A DNA stretch of 64,000 bases from CAILZL01 sp050181835 (GTDB lineage: Bacteria > Pseudomonadota > Gammaproteobacteria > Steroidobacterales > Steroidobacteraceae), in the NCBI GenBank assembly GCA_050181835.1, contig JBFXCU010000011.1:1-64000 (forward strand), in the 5' to 3' direction. Of the stretch, positions 52,223 to 60,869 are shown one piece after another. The notes under the pieces were generated by a model, which did not search any database, was not told the origin of the DNA, and was given only the letters and a program-made list of their open reading frames with translations. Both the position numbers and the translations under genes were made by a program. Numbering within the stretch: the first letter of the stretch is position 1; each line of letters begins with the position of its first letter.

Positions 52223-53581
52223 TCAGCCAGTCGCCACGCGCGCTGCATCGGGCACCGCAGCGCTCACCCACCGGCCACGCAAAGAATTTCTCAACACTTC
52301 GACGATTTGCACTGCCACAAATTGATTGATTAGCTGTGGCGGCCCCTCGAAATGCACCCAACGCATATTTTCGGTACGTCCTGACAGCAACTGATCATTG
52401 GTCTTGGACGGACCGGTTACTAACACGCGTTGTACGCTGCCCAGCATGGTTTCGCTGATAGCCGCAGCCTGGCTATTGAGACGCGCCTGTAGCTGCTCCA
52501 GCCGCTGTTGTTTCTCATCATGACTGACTTCGTCCAGCAACGATGCCGCAGGTGTACCGGGACGACGACTGTAAATAAAACTAAAAGACTGATCAAAACC
52601 AACCTCAGCCACCAACTTCATGGTGCCCGCAAAGTCTTGGTCACTTTCACCGGGAAAGCCGACGATAAAGTCAGAAGAAATAGTGATATCCGGACGTACC
52701 GCGCGCAGCTTGCGTATCTTCTGCTTGTATTCGAGCACCGTATGACGACGACCCATCAACGACAGGACTCGATCCGAGCCGCTTTGCACCGGCAGGTGCA
52801 AATAACTGGCCAGCTTCGGCACGTCGCGATACGCGGCAATCAAAGCATCGTTGAATTCAACCGGATGCGAGGTCATAAAGCGAATACGTTCAATGCCATC
52901 TATGTCGGCCACTAACCGGATCAATCCAGCCAAGTCGCACTCTTCACCGTCCTCCCGCTCACCCGCATAAGCATTCACGGTCTGGCCCAGCAGGGTAATT
53001 TCTTTCACGCCTTGCAGTGCGAGGGCATGGACTTCATCGAGCACCTGGGTGACTGGACGACTGACTTCTTCGCCACGGGTGTAAGGCACCACGCAAAAAG
53101 TACAGAACTTGCTGCAACCTTCGATAATCGACACCAACGCCGTCGCGCCTTCGGCACGCGCGGCGGGCATATAGTCAAACTTTTCAATCTCGGGGAAACT
53201 GACATCCACCTGCGACCGACCCGTATCCTTAAGTGCGGTCAACATTTGTGGCAGGCGATGCAGGGTTTGGGGGCCGAACACCAAATCCACATAGGGTGCA
53301 CGAGCAGTAATGCCTTCCCCTTCCTGACTGGCCACGCAGCCACCCACGCCAATGATGAGGCCGGGGCGACGCCGCTTGAGTCGGTTCCAGCGCCCCAGCT
53401 GCGAAAAGACTTTTTCTTGGGCTTTCTCGCGGATTGAGCAGCTATTAAGCAACAGCACATCGGCCTGCTCTTCGTCGTCGGTCAATTCATATCCGGCCGC
53501 GTTATTAAGCACATCCAGCATTTTTGCTGAGTCGTACTCATTCATCTGGCAACCAAAAGTGCGAATAAACAAACGCGGCAT
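52223..53581 (-). CDS. miaB: tRNA-2-methylthio-N6-dimethylallyladenosine synthase MiaB
   Basis: Radical-SAM methylthiotransferase modifying A37 of tRNAs. The 452-residue product has the N-terminal UPF0004 domain (FIRTFGCQMNEYDSAKM, LLNSCSIREKAQEKV, GVGGCVASQEG), the radical cluster in EGCSKFCTFCVVPYTRG, and a C-terminal TRAM domain. I place the start at ATG 53581 (MPRLFIRTFGC); a TTG at 53620 would add 13 residues and has no clear ribosome binding site. First of miaB-phoH-ybeY-corC, a conserved gammaproteobacterial order. Confidence 0.94.
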   Translation of the reverse strand: MPRLFIRTFGCQMNEYDSAKMLDVLNNAAGYELTDDEEQADVLLLNSCSIREKAQEKVFSQLGRWNRLKRRRPGLIIGVGGCVASQEGEGITARAPYVDLVFGPQTLHRLPQMLTALKDTGRSQVDVSFPEIEKFDYMPAARAEGATALVSIIEGCSKFCTFCVVPYTRGEEVSRPVTQVLDEVHALALQGVKEITLLGQTVNAYAGEREDGEECDLAGLIRLVADIDGIERIRFMTSHPVEFNDALIAAYRDVPKLASYLHLPVQSGSDRVLSLMGRRHTVLEYKQKIRKLRAVRPDITISSDFIVGFPGESDQDFAGTMKLVAEVGFDQSFSFIYSRRPGTPAASLLDEVSHDEKQQRLEQLQARLNSQAAAISETMLGSVQRVLVTGPSKTNDQLLSGRTENMRWVHFEGPPQLINQFVAVQIVEVLRNSLRGRWVSAAVPDAARVATG

Positions 53582-53874
53582 CGGGTGGTTGGGCGAAATC
53601 ACTGGCGGCAGGGACGTCAAGGATACGGCCCAGGAGGGATTTTTTCCATGTGCGATCGCTGACGGAGGTCATATCGCTAACTCTGTGCGACTGGATCTAT
53701 GGCTCGAGTGGTGTCGCTTTTTCGCCAAAGTCGGTGCGAGCCTAGATTTGCCGCCAATGTGCCAAACGGCAACACACTATACAATGGGCGACTTTCCTTC
53801 CCACCTAAAGCCCCCTACAGGATGTCGATAGCATAAAACGACCCTGACAATGACTGCCAGACAGAACCTTCAAC

Positions 53875-55149
53875 GTGAAATCAATCAACCTCATCAATCT
53901 GGCCATACGTCGCGGATGCTTAGCTACAGTACTCTGCCTCTGCGCCGGTATCTGCTGCGCCCAGTCCGTTGGTGAAGGCCTGCACTTCAGCGGTTTTGGC
54001 AGCCTCGGCACCTCCTACGTGGGTGCGCCCGATGGCTGGGTTTACAAGCGAGAATTCTCACAGTCCGGCAATAACAACGCCCAAGATCTCGACTCGCGTC
54101 TGGGCCTGCAACTGAACTACTCCCTCAATGAAAAATTTGAGTTGGTCGGCCAGGCGATCCTGCGTAAACGTCCAACCGCAGCTCCTACCAGCGACAGCAT
54201 TGAATGGGCATTTGCCGCCTACCGGCCAAACGCTGATTGGATGCTAAGACTAGGCCGCGTCAATGTAGATGCCTTCATTATGACCGATCATCGCAATGTT
54301 GGCTTTGCATATACGTACGCCCGACCTCCGGTCGAGTTCTATTCGCAGATACCCACCTCGCTGGATGGTGCCGACCTGACGCGAATCTGGAACACTGACG
54401 ACGCACTGTGGCAGGCCAAGGTATTTGCAGGCGGCGGCAACGCTACTAGCGGCAGCGGTTTGTCCAAAATCAAGGGACGGAAAGTAGCAGGAATAACGGT
54501 TTCGCGTGAAGCTGCGGGCTTACTGCTCCGAATCAGTCTTGTGCAAGCCCACATGACCTTTGACTCAGAGCCCCTGCAATTGCTGGTTGACAATCTGGAC
54601 AGTCTGACTGCACTACCCATTCCTACGGTGGCCACGCAGGCCAAAGATTTCCAGTCACAAATCACCACCAATGATCGCAAACATACCTATGCGTCGTTCG
54701 GAGCACGGTATGAACGCGCTGACTGGTTGTTAAGCGGCGAAGTCGCAAACATTTCAGGCAGCAACCAGTTTGGTGTATCAGCTGGCTACGCTAGTCTCGG
54801 TCGGCGTTTTGGGCCATTAATGATTTACGCTATCTCCAGCCGGATGCATACCCGCAGCGCGCCAGTAGACACACCCGACTGGGCCACACCGTTGACTTTT
54901 TTTGGACCGCAGGTGGCGCAACAAGCACAGTACCTGGCCCGTACAGCGGCTGACGTAATCAACGGTTTTGGTATCAGGCAAAAATCAGTGTCGGTCGGGA
55001 GTCGCTGGGATCTGACCAGCGAGCTGGCGTTGAAAGTCCAATGGGATCGGATACGTGTCGACGCCAACGGTAGCGGAGCCTGGGCCAATGCCTCGCTGGA
55101 TGCTGCCCACGCTAATGTGGGAAGCGTCATGTTGGACTTCGTATTCTGA
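53875..55149 (+). CDS. Outer-membrane beta-barrel (porin-like) protein
   Basis: A 424-residue precursor with a cleavable signal (LCLCAGICCAQS). The mature part begins GLHFSGFGSLGTSYVG and consists of alternating aromatic and polar strands (YSLNEKFELVGQAILRK, WMLRLGRVNVDAF, YASFGARYERADWLLSGEVA) and ends in a barrel-type strand with terminal phenylalanine (VGSVMLDFVF). It should be an outer-membrane channel or receptor. Start GTG 53875. A TATACAAT box at 53778-53785 may be a -10. It precedes a short PstS-like gene by 8 bases and the hybrid kinase, so it may be the entry gate or stabilising partner of a sensing system. Ligand unknown. Confidence 0.78.
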   Translation: MKSINLINLAIRRGCLATVLCLCAGICCAQSVGEGLHFSGFGSLGTSYVGAPDGWVYKREFSQSGNNNAQDLDSRLGLQLNYSLNEKFELVGQAILRKRPTAAPTSDSIEWAFAAYRPNADWMLRLGRVNVDAFIMTDHRNVGFAYTYARPPVEFYSQIPTSLDGADLTRIWNTDDALWQAKVFAGGGNATSGSGLSKIKGRKVAGITVSREAAGLLLRISLVQAHMTFDSEPLQLLVDNLDSLTALPIPTVATQAKDFQSQITTNDRKHTYASFGARYERADWLLSGEVANISGSNQFGVSAGYASLGRRFGPLMIYAISSRMHTRSAPVDTPDWATPLTFFGPQVAQQAQYLARTAADVINGFGIRQKSVSVGSRWDLTSELALKVQWDRIRVDANGSGAWANASLDAAHANVGSVMLDFVF

Positions 55150-55157
55150 GGTCCGCC

Positions 55158-55586
55158 ATGCACCAACTACTGCAACTGATTTTGCTGGCTACAACGCTAG
55201 CACTCGCCCCCAGTGCTCACGCCGATTTTTACATTGTGGTCGAGGCGAGTAATCCGCAGCAATCATTAACGCAGAAACAGGTGGTAGATCTGTTCATGGG
55301 TCGCAGTCGTTCATTCACCAACGGCGAATTCTCCGTACTACTGGATCTGCCACGCGACAACCCGACCCGCGCAGAGTTCTATCAGGCCTTAACCGGGTTA
55401 AGTGCTGCGCAGGTGAACAGTTATTGGTCGCGGTTAATGTTCTCAGGACGAAACACACCACCCACGTCTTTCAAAGACGAAGCGACGATTATCGCCATGC
55501 TCAAACGCAATCCGAACGCTATCGGCTGGCTGTCAACACAGCCCACCGACAAACGATTACGCACCCTGCTGGTGATCAAGAGATAA
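55158..55586 (+). CDS. Short periplasmic PstS-like substrate-binding protein
   Basis: A 142-residue precursor with a signal peptide ending in PSAHA. The mature 120 residues resemble one lobe of PstS-type phosphate-binding proteins: SLTQKQVVDLFMGRSRSFTN, PRDNPTRAEFYQALTGLSAA, VNSYWSRLMFSGRNTPPTSF and the NPNAIGWLS segment. It is roughly half of a full binding protein and no ABC transporter genes follow, so transport is unlikely. It ends at the start codon of a hybrid histidine kinase (TAATG), pointing to a role as the periplasmic ligand-presenting part of a sensor. Ligand unknown. Confidence 0.75.
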   Translation: MHQLLQLILLATTLALAPSAHADFYIVVEASNPQQSLTQKQVVDLFMGRSRSFTNGEFSVLLDLPRDNPTRAEFYQALTGLSAAQVNSYWSRLMFSGRNTPPTSFKDEATIIAMLKRNPNAIGWLSTQPTDKRLRTLLVIKR

Positions 55587-58369
55587 TGGCGGACAGCTCC
55601 CCACCTCTGGTAGCGCGTCGAAATAGTCTGCAGTTTCGTTTCTTGCTGACCGTGCTTATCGGTGCACTGCTATTCTCGGTTATAGCTGGCTGGTTCGCCT
55701 ACCGGCTCGGACACGAACGAGCCTTGACTAATAGCCGCAGCACTATGGAAGACTTGGCGCTTTCTCTGGAAAAGACCTTGGCGGTGGGTGTCTATGTGCA
55801 AGACACCCTGTTGCTCAAAGAAGTCGTCGACGGACTGGCGCAGAACGCGCTGATCAATGCGGCCGAGGTGTATGACACAAACGGCAAGATGCTGGCTGCA
55901 GTCGGCACTGCTAATGCAGAGACAACACACACGAGCAAGATTGCGCAGAATGGGCATATTGATAACTTGGAAGATATCGAGCGGCCGCTGGTCTCGCCTT
56001 TTGATCGCTCCGAGCAAATCGGCACGTTACATGTACACAGCGACAGGGAACACATCGCTGCTGACGCTAATCGGCAAGCACTCACTCTGGCTGGCATCAT
56101 GGTCAGTCAGATAATAGTGGTAGCACTGTTGCTGTACTTTGCTGCTCAACGACTGGTTTCACGACCGATAGTCACCCTGACGCAGCGACTAAAAAGTATT
56201 CAGCCTGGCACTACGCAACGACTAACGCTGCCGAGACGACAACAGGATCGGTATAACGAAATTGGCGTACTGATCAACAGTGCCAATAACTTGTTAGATG
56301 CCACCGCCGCTGCGCTGGAAAGTGAACGCAAGGCGCGTAGTGAAATCGAGTTGACGGTGCAACACCGCACCGCTGAACTGCGCACTGCCAAAGAACTCGC
56401 CGAGCAGGCCAACATAGCCAAATCGCAGTTCCTCGCCACCATGAGCCATGAAATTCGCACCCCCATGAACGGTGTGCTGGGTATGAATGAATTACTGATA
56501 GACAGTACGTTGCAACCACAGCAACGAGTGTGGGCAGAAGCCGTACAAACTTCAGGCCACCACCTGCTGAATGTCATCAATGACATTCTGGATTTCTCAA
56601 AATCAGAATCAGGGCGATTAGAACTGGAGTCTGTCGACTTCAGTCTGGCTGATGTCGTCGAAGATGTGCTGACAATGTTCGCTCATGCAGCAGACTCCAA
56701 GGGCCTGAAACTGGCAGCACAGTTCACCCCTCATGACGCACCACTCACACTGCGTGGCGACCCGTTTCGCCTACGCCAAATAATCGCGAACTTGGTTAAT
56801 AACGCGATCAAATTCACTACCACAGGTGAAGTGATGGTACAGGTTACGGTTCTGGAACAGATCAACAATGAGGTGTCGTTACAAATCAGCGTCAAGGATA
56901 CCGGCATGGGCATTCCGATAGCAGCCCAAGAAAAGATATTTAATCACTTCTCACAGGCTGACGGCTCAACCACACGCCGGTACGGCGGCACCGGTCTGGG
57001 TCTGGCCATCTGCCAAAGCCTGGTGGGGTTGATGGGTGGTAGCATCCGCGTCGACAGCTTACCGGGGTCTGGGGCTAACTTTATCGTTGAACTGCACCTA
57101 CTGATGGCGAGCACTGCAGTCGAACCGTTGACACCTACTGCCTTGCGCGACATAAAGGTACTGGTGGTCGATGACAATCAGACCAACCGAGACATTCTGC
57201 AGCAGCAATTACAGGGCTGGGGCATGCGGGTATGCTGCGTTGAAAGCGGCGCCCAAGCCTTGCAAGCATTGCAACACGCCATCCATACGTCTGACCGGTT
57301 CGACCTGGCGATTCTGGATATGCATATGCCCGGCATGGATGGACTGCAGCTTGCTGGCAACATTCAGTCACAACCCGAATTGCGCCAGACGCGCTTGATG
57401 ATGCTCAGTTCAACTTATACCAGCACCAGTGACAGTGAGCGGATGCAGCTGGGCATCCTGCGCTACTTGAACAAACCGGTGCGGCGTGGAGACTTGCAAC
57501 GTGCTCTCACAGGAATGCTGGTTAACGCAGCTGCCGACAACACCCGTCAGCCGCAGAGCACAATGCTATCAGGCAAGTTATGCGGCCATGTTTTACTAGT
57601 AGAAGACAACCCGATCAATCAGGCTCTTGCACAGGCAATGCTGACCAAGCTGGGTTTGCAATGGCAAGTGGCGAACGACGGTGCCGAAGCCGTCGAGTGG
57701 GTAAAAAAAGCCGACTTCGATCTCATCCTCATGGATTGCCAAATGCCGATCATGGATGGCTATCAGGCCACCACTGCTATCCGCAACCTGCCCAACAGTC
57801 GCGGTGCGCAGGTGCCTATCGTCGCGTTGACGGCTAACGCTATGCAGGGTGACGAACAGTTGTGCCTGAATGCCGGCATGAATGACTTTATGGCGAAGCC
57901 ATATACCCTGATGCAACTATACACCAAATTAGGCAGTTGGCTGGACAGCGCCCCAACCATAGTCGATGCGATACCAATCACATCAATACCCTCTGCACAG
58001 TTGGCAATAACAAGTCCAGCTATTAACCAGCGCACTATCGAGGACTTGCGTGAACTTGAGCAACCGGGCAGCACTGGCCTGAGAACGAAATTGCTTACCA
58101 CATTCCTGCATTCAGCCGATGCCAATCTGGCACGGTTGGTAAGCGAGGTGGCCATAGGTAATGCCCAAGCCGTGTACCAAGTAGCACATTCCATGAAATC
58201 CAGCGCTACCAATCTCGGTGCTGAACAATTGTCTAGCTGCTACCAGCAACTTGAGCAATGCGCACGTGAAGGTCAGATTCACAATGCTTCGCAGTTAATC
58301 GAACAGCTGCAGTTTGAACAGCAGCGCGCACTGCAGGAGCTGCGTCAGCTATTAAAAGAATTCGCATAA
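55586..58369 (+). CDS. Hybrid sensor histidine kinase with two receiver domains and an Hpt domain (BarA-like layout)
   Basis: A 927-residue inner-membrane kinase. Order: TM helix (FRFLLTVLIGALLFSVIAGW, 15-38), periplasmic segment of about 130 residues, second TM (LTLAGIMVSQIIVVALLLYF), HAMP, HisKA with the acceptor in MSHEIRTPMNGVLGMNELL (His near 288), HATPase (NLVNNAIKFTTTGEV, GLGLAICQSLVGLMGG), REC1 (VLVVDDNQTNRD, Asp near 576), REC2 (VLLVEDNPINQA, LILMDCQMPIMDG, Asp near 715) and Hpt (QVAHSMKSSATNLGAEQLSS, His near 867). A complete phosphorelay ending in Hpt needs a separate response regulator, not encoded nearby. Start ATG 55586 overlaps the PstS-like stop; a longer frame is rejected because it lies inside that gene. 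Confidence 0.92.
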   Translation: MADSSPPLVARRNSLQFRFLLTVLIGALLFSVIAGWFAYRLGHERALTNSRSTMEDLALSLEKTLAVGVYVQDTLLLKEVVDGLAQNALINAAEVYDTNGKMLAAVGTANAETTHTSKIAQNGHIDNLEDIERPLVSPFDRSEQIGTLHVHSDREHIAADANRQALTLAGIMVSQIIVVALLLYFAAQRLVSRPIVTLTQRLKSIQPGTTQRLTLPRRQQDRYNEIGVLINSANNLLDATAAALESERKARSEIELTVQHRTAELRTAKELAEQANIAKSQFLATMSHEIRTPMNGVLGMNELLIDSTLQPQQRVWAEAVQTSGHHLLNVINDILDFSKSESGRLELESVDFSLADVVEDVLTMFAHAADSKGLKLAAQFTPHDAPLTLRGDPFRLRQIIANLVNNAIKFTTTGEVMVQVTVLEQINNEVSLQISVKDTGMGIPIAAQEKIFNHFSQADGSTTRRYGGTGLGLAICQSLVGLMGGSIRVDSLPGSGANFIVELHLLMASTAVEPLTPTALRDIKVLVVDDNQTNRDILQQQLQGWGMRVCCVESGAQALQALQHAIHTSDRFDLAILDMHMPGMDGLQLAGNIQSQPELRQTRLMMLSSTYTSTSDSERMQLGILRYLNKPVRRGDLQRALTGMLVNAAADNTRQPQSTMLSGKLCGHVLLVEDNPINQALAQAMLTKLGLQWQVANDGAEAVEWVKKADFDLILMDCQMPIMDGYQATTAIRNLPNSRGAQVPIVALTANAMQGDEQLCLNAGMNDFMAKPYTLMQLYTKLGSWLDSAPTIVDAIPITSIPSAQLAITSPAINQRTIEDLRELEQPGSTGLRTKLLTTFLHSADANLARLVSEVAIGNAQAVYQVAHSMKSSATNLGAEQLSSCYQQLEQCAREGQIHNASQLIEQLQFEQQRALQELRQLLKEFA

Positions 58370-58463
58370 CAAAATAGCACAAGCGTAGCGGTTGTCGATG
58401 ATGAAGCCGTTGCGATAACTGCCTCCGGCTAGCAATGCGCGCACTAATTATGCACTCTGAGTA

Positions 58464-59249
58464 TCACGGATCAGGTGTGATTTCCGACCGTATGACAGCA
58501 GCTCGTAGTTCATGCAATTTGGTTTTGATAATGCGGGTGTTGTCTGGCCCCATGCGCAACAAAGTTTTCTGACCGGCGGAACGAGCTTCCAGCTCAGGGT
58601 CAGAAAACTCATAGAATACGTTGGGTTGCACCAAGTGAATGGGACCGACCAATTCCGGGGTATCTAACAAGTTGTCGATGGTTTGCACCAGACGGTCGTT
58701 GAAATAACCTTGTGGATAGCCGAGACGCCGATAAGCTTCTTGGAACAGCGCATAGTGCTGACGATACCAGTTAGCAACAGTATTGATATCGGCGGATTCG
58801 ATCAAGCCCATGATCATTCGATAGCGCGCATAGTTATCTGTCGACAACACTCGATCCGTCTCATCGCCACTGACCACAAAGCTGCCAGGTGTGGCGCGAA
58901 CGGGCCGCAAGGTGACGGTCAGTTTGCTACGCGGTAAGTTGTCCACGGTGGCAACGATGTGACGAATAATTTGCGTGGGGATCAACAGCTCAGCAAGAGT
59001 TGCCTTACTCAACAGTTTTTCCAGCGAAGCTTGAACCCATGTATCGCTATCACTCAGTGTCGGTAATGGCTCTACTTCAGTATGGTCAGCAGACAAAGGA
59101 TAGTGAATCGCTGCTGCCGACGAAGACACTTCCGTAACGTCGGTTTCCACTGTGGGCGACGTTTGCAGCGTTTCATCCATGAAATACCAGCACGCCCCAG
59201 CACCGCCAATCACGATCACCGGAATCAACCACTTCAAATACGCCTGCAT
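58464..59249 (-). CDS. DUF3014 domain protein, membrane-anchored
   Basis: A 261-residue protein with an N-terminal membrane anchor (WLIPVIVIGGAGACWYFMDE), a low-complexity Thr/Ser/Glu linker and a periplasmic domain (SLEKLLSKATLAELLIPTQI, RYRMIMGLIESADINTVANW, YRQHYALFQEAYRRLGYPQG, GPIHLVQPNVFYEFSDPELE). This matches the uncharacterised DUF3014 family of gammaproteobacteria. Function is unknown. Convergent with the hybrid kinase; upstream neighbour acvB is on the same strand, 150 bases away. Confidence 0.82.
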   Translation of the reverse strand: MQAYLKWLIPVIVIGGAGACWYFMDETLQTSPTVETDVTEVSSSAAAIHYPLSADHTEVEPLPTLSDSDTWVQASLEKLLSKATLAELLIPTQIIRHIVATVDNLPRSKLTVTLRPVRATPGSFVVSGDETDRVLSTDNYARYRMIMGLIESADINTVANWYRQHYALFQEAYRRLGYPQGYFNDRLVQTIDNLLDTPELVGPIHLVQPNVFYEFSDPELEARSAGQKTLLRMGPDNTRIIKTKLHELRAAVIRSEITPDP

Positions 59250-59399
59250 AAACCCTCCCCATCTGTCTTGCTGACAAGATCGGTCAAACAGAGTTCCAGC
59301 TTATTTAGGCCGATTGGCACCGCCCAGCCAAAGCCAGTATCCAATACATAGCGTAGTTATCCGCTGCTTGATAACAAAGACAATGGTCATTTGTCGTGC

Positions 59400-60869
59400 T
59401 TAACGACTCGTTACCCTGGATCGCTCGCCCAACCATGCACGCACGATGGCGGCATGATCATCATTGCAATCATGTCCACCGGGCAGCTCGACAACTTTCG
59501 CCAAGTTGGCCGGTAACTGGCGGCAAAACGACTCATCGTCGTCGCGACCATATACGCAGGTCACCGGAATACCAGCAGCAGCGAGCTTATCCAACTGCGG
59601 TTTCACCTCTGCCTCACCAACCACTTGCCCCAGCCAACCAGCCACATGAATTTCAAATGAGGTACGTGGCAACAACGATAACAACCCGACAGAAATAATG
59701 CGCGCACGATCCGCAGCGGGTAGCGCGTTGATGATGGCAGGCAGCACATCAGCACCAAACGAGTACCCCAGCAATATTATCCGTGGGCGCTGCCATACTT
59801 GCGAATAGTGCGCGATGAGTCGCGACAAATCTTTAGCCGCTTGTTCGGGTTTGCGCTCCTTCCAGAAGTATTGCAAGGAACTGAGCGCAACCACTGAAAC
59901 CCCTGCTGTGGCCAACTCATGCGCAACACCTTGATCAAGCTCTGCCCAGCCTCCATCGCCCGTTAATAGAATGGCAAGCTCGTCGCCAGCGCGAGTAGCG
60001 GGTACTTCCGTGATTGGCAGATCTTTGACCTCTGGTGCCAACCCAACTGGCCCTGATTTAGGCTGCAGAGTTTGATACGCGCTGCTGAAAGCGGCATTCC
60101 ATGTATGTTGATCACGAAAAAAATGATCTGTGTTAGGAAGGCTACGCAACTGCGTTGAATTTACCTGCGCACTAAAGCGCCGCGCCGTATCGATGCTGCA
60201 ATACGGATCCTGCTCACCTTGCAGCACCACCCATTTTGCCGACAGTTGCTGCAATGGCTGCAGCTGCGAAGTCGGGCCGTCAATTGTTTTCACTGGCTTG
60301 CTAAGCGTGCCACGCGCACTGCACAACGACGCCTGTACATTCAATTCACTACAGAAGCCCATGCTTATGCCACCTTGGAAAGTGCCACGCGGCGCCTGCG
60401 CCAGCACGGCATAAATGAGCGCCGCACCCGATGAATATCCGACCAATACCGGTGACAGATAGCGTGGTATCGCCATGCGTTTTTCCATTGCATGGGCAAG
60501 GTCTTCAAAGTCAGCAGCCATGTATACACATTGATCTGCAGATTCATCCAGCAATTTCAGGTATGGCGCCGTCTCTATACCGATGACGGCGCTACCGGCT
60601 TCGAGCAACGTCTGTGCCATGCGTAACATGAGAGGATCTTCCCAACCACCATCGCCAGCAGCAAGAATTGCAACGTCTTTAACAGCGGTTCGCGGCTGAA
60701 GCAATCGCACCACACCAAACCGTTCGAATGTTGCCATCATAGGCTTCGCCAGCGCAGCATTAGTCATCGCGCTCGGTGCAGCGTGCGCAGTACCACTGAT
60801 TAACATACACACGCAACACGCGACCACCACAGACTGAACCAGAGGCAACACTACCCTGCTTATCATCAC
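59400..60869 (-). CDS. acvB: AcvB/VirJ family periplasmic hydrolase
   Basis: A 489-residue exported protein (signal ending SGTAHA). It has two alpha/beta-hydrolase-like halves: the first with ILAAGDGGWEDPLMLRMAQT and VLVGYSSGAALIYAVLAQAP, the second (VirJ domain) with ILLTGDGGWAELDQGVAHEL, IILLGYSFGADVLPAIINAL carrying the GxSxG nucleophile, and PGGHDCNDDHAAIVRAW with the catalytic His. AcvB in Agrobacterium and relatives degrades lysyl-phosphatidylglycerol and is encoded with lpiA (mprF). Here it overlaps the mprF stop (GTGA; start GTG 60869 or ATG 60866), which fits that pairing. Confidence 0.9.
   Translation of the reverse strand: MMISRVVLPLVQSVVVACCVCMLISGTAHAAPSAMTNAALAKPMMATFERFGVVRLLQPRTAVKDVAILAAGDGGWEDPLMLRMAQTLLEAGSAVIGIETAPYLKLLDESADQCVYMAADFEDLAHAMEKRMAIPRYLSPVLVGYSSGAALIYAVLAQAPRGTFQGGISMGFCSELNVQASLCSARGTLSKPVKTIDGPTSQLQPLQQLSAKWVVLQGEQDPYCSIDTARRFSAQVNSTQLRSLPNTDHFFRDQHTWNAAFSSAYQTLQPKSGPVGLAPEVKDLPITEVPATRAGDELAILLTGDGGWAELDQGVAHELATAGVSVVALSSLQYFWKERKPEQAAKDLSRLIAHYSQVWQRPRIILLGYSFGADVLPAIINALPAADRARIISVGLLSLLPRTSFEIHVAGWLGQVVGEAEVKPQLDKLAAAGIPVTCVYGRDDDESFCRQLPANLAKVVELPGGHDCNDDHAAIVRAWLGERSRVTSR

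Noticed and set aside
55424..55585. Hybrid kinase starting inside the PstS-like gene
   Set aside because: The extra 54 codons overlap the PstS-like coding sequence and precede the first membrane helix without similarity; the TAATG start at 55586 is natural.
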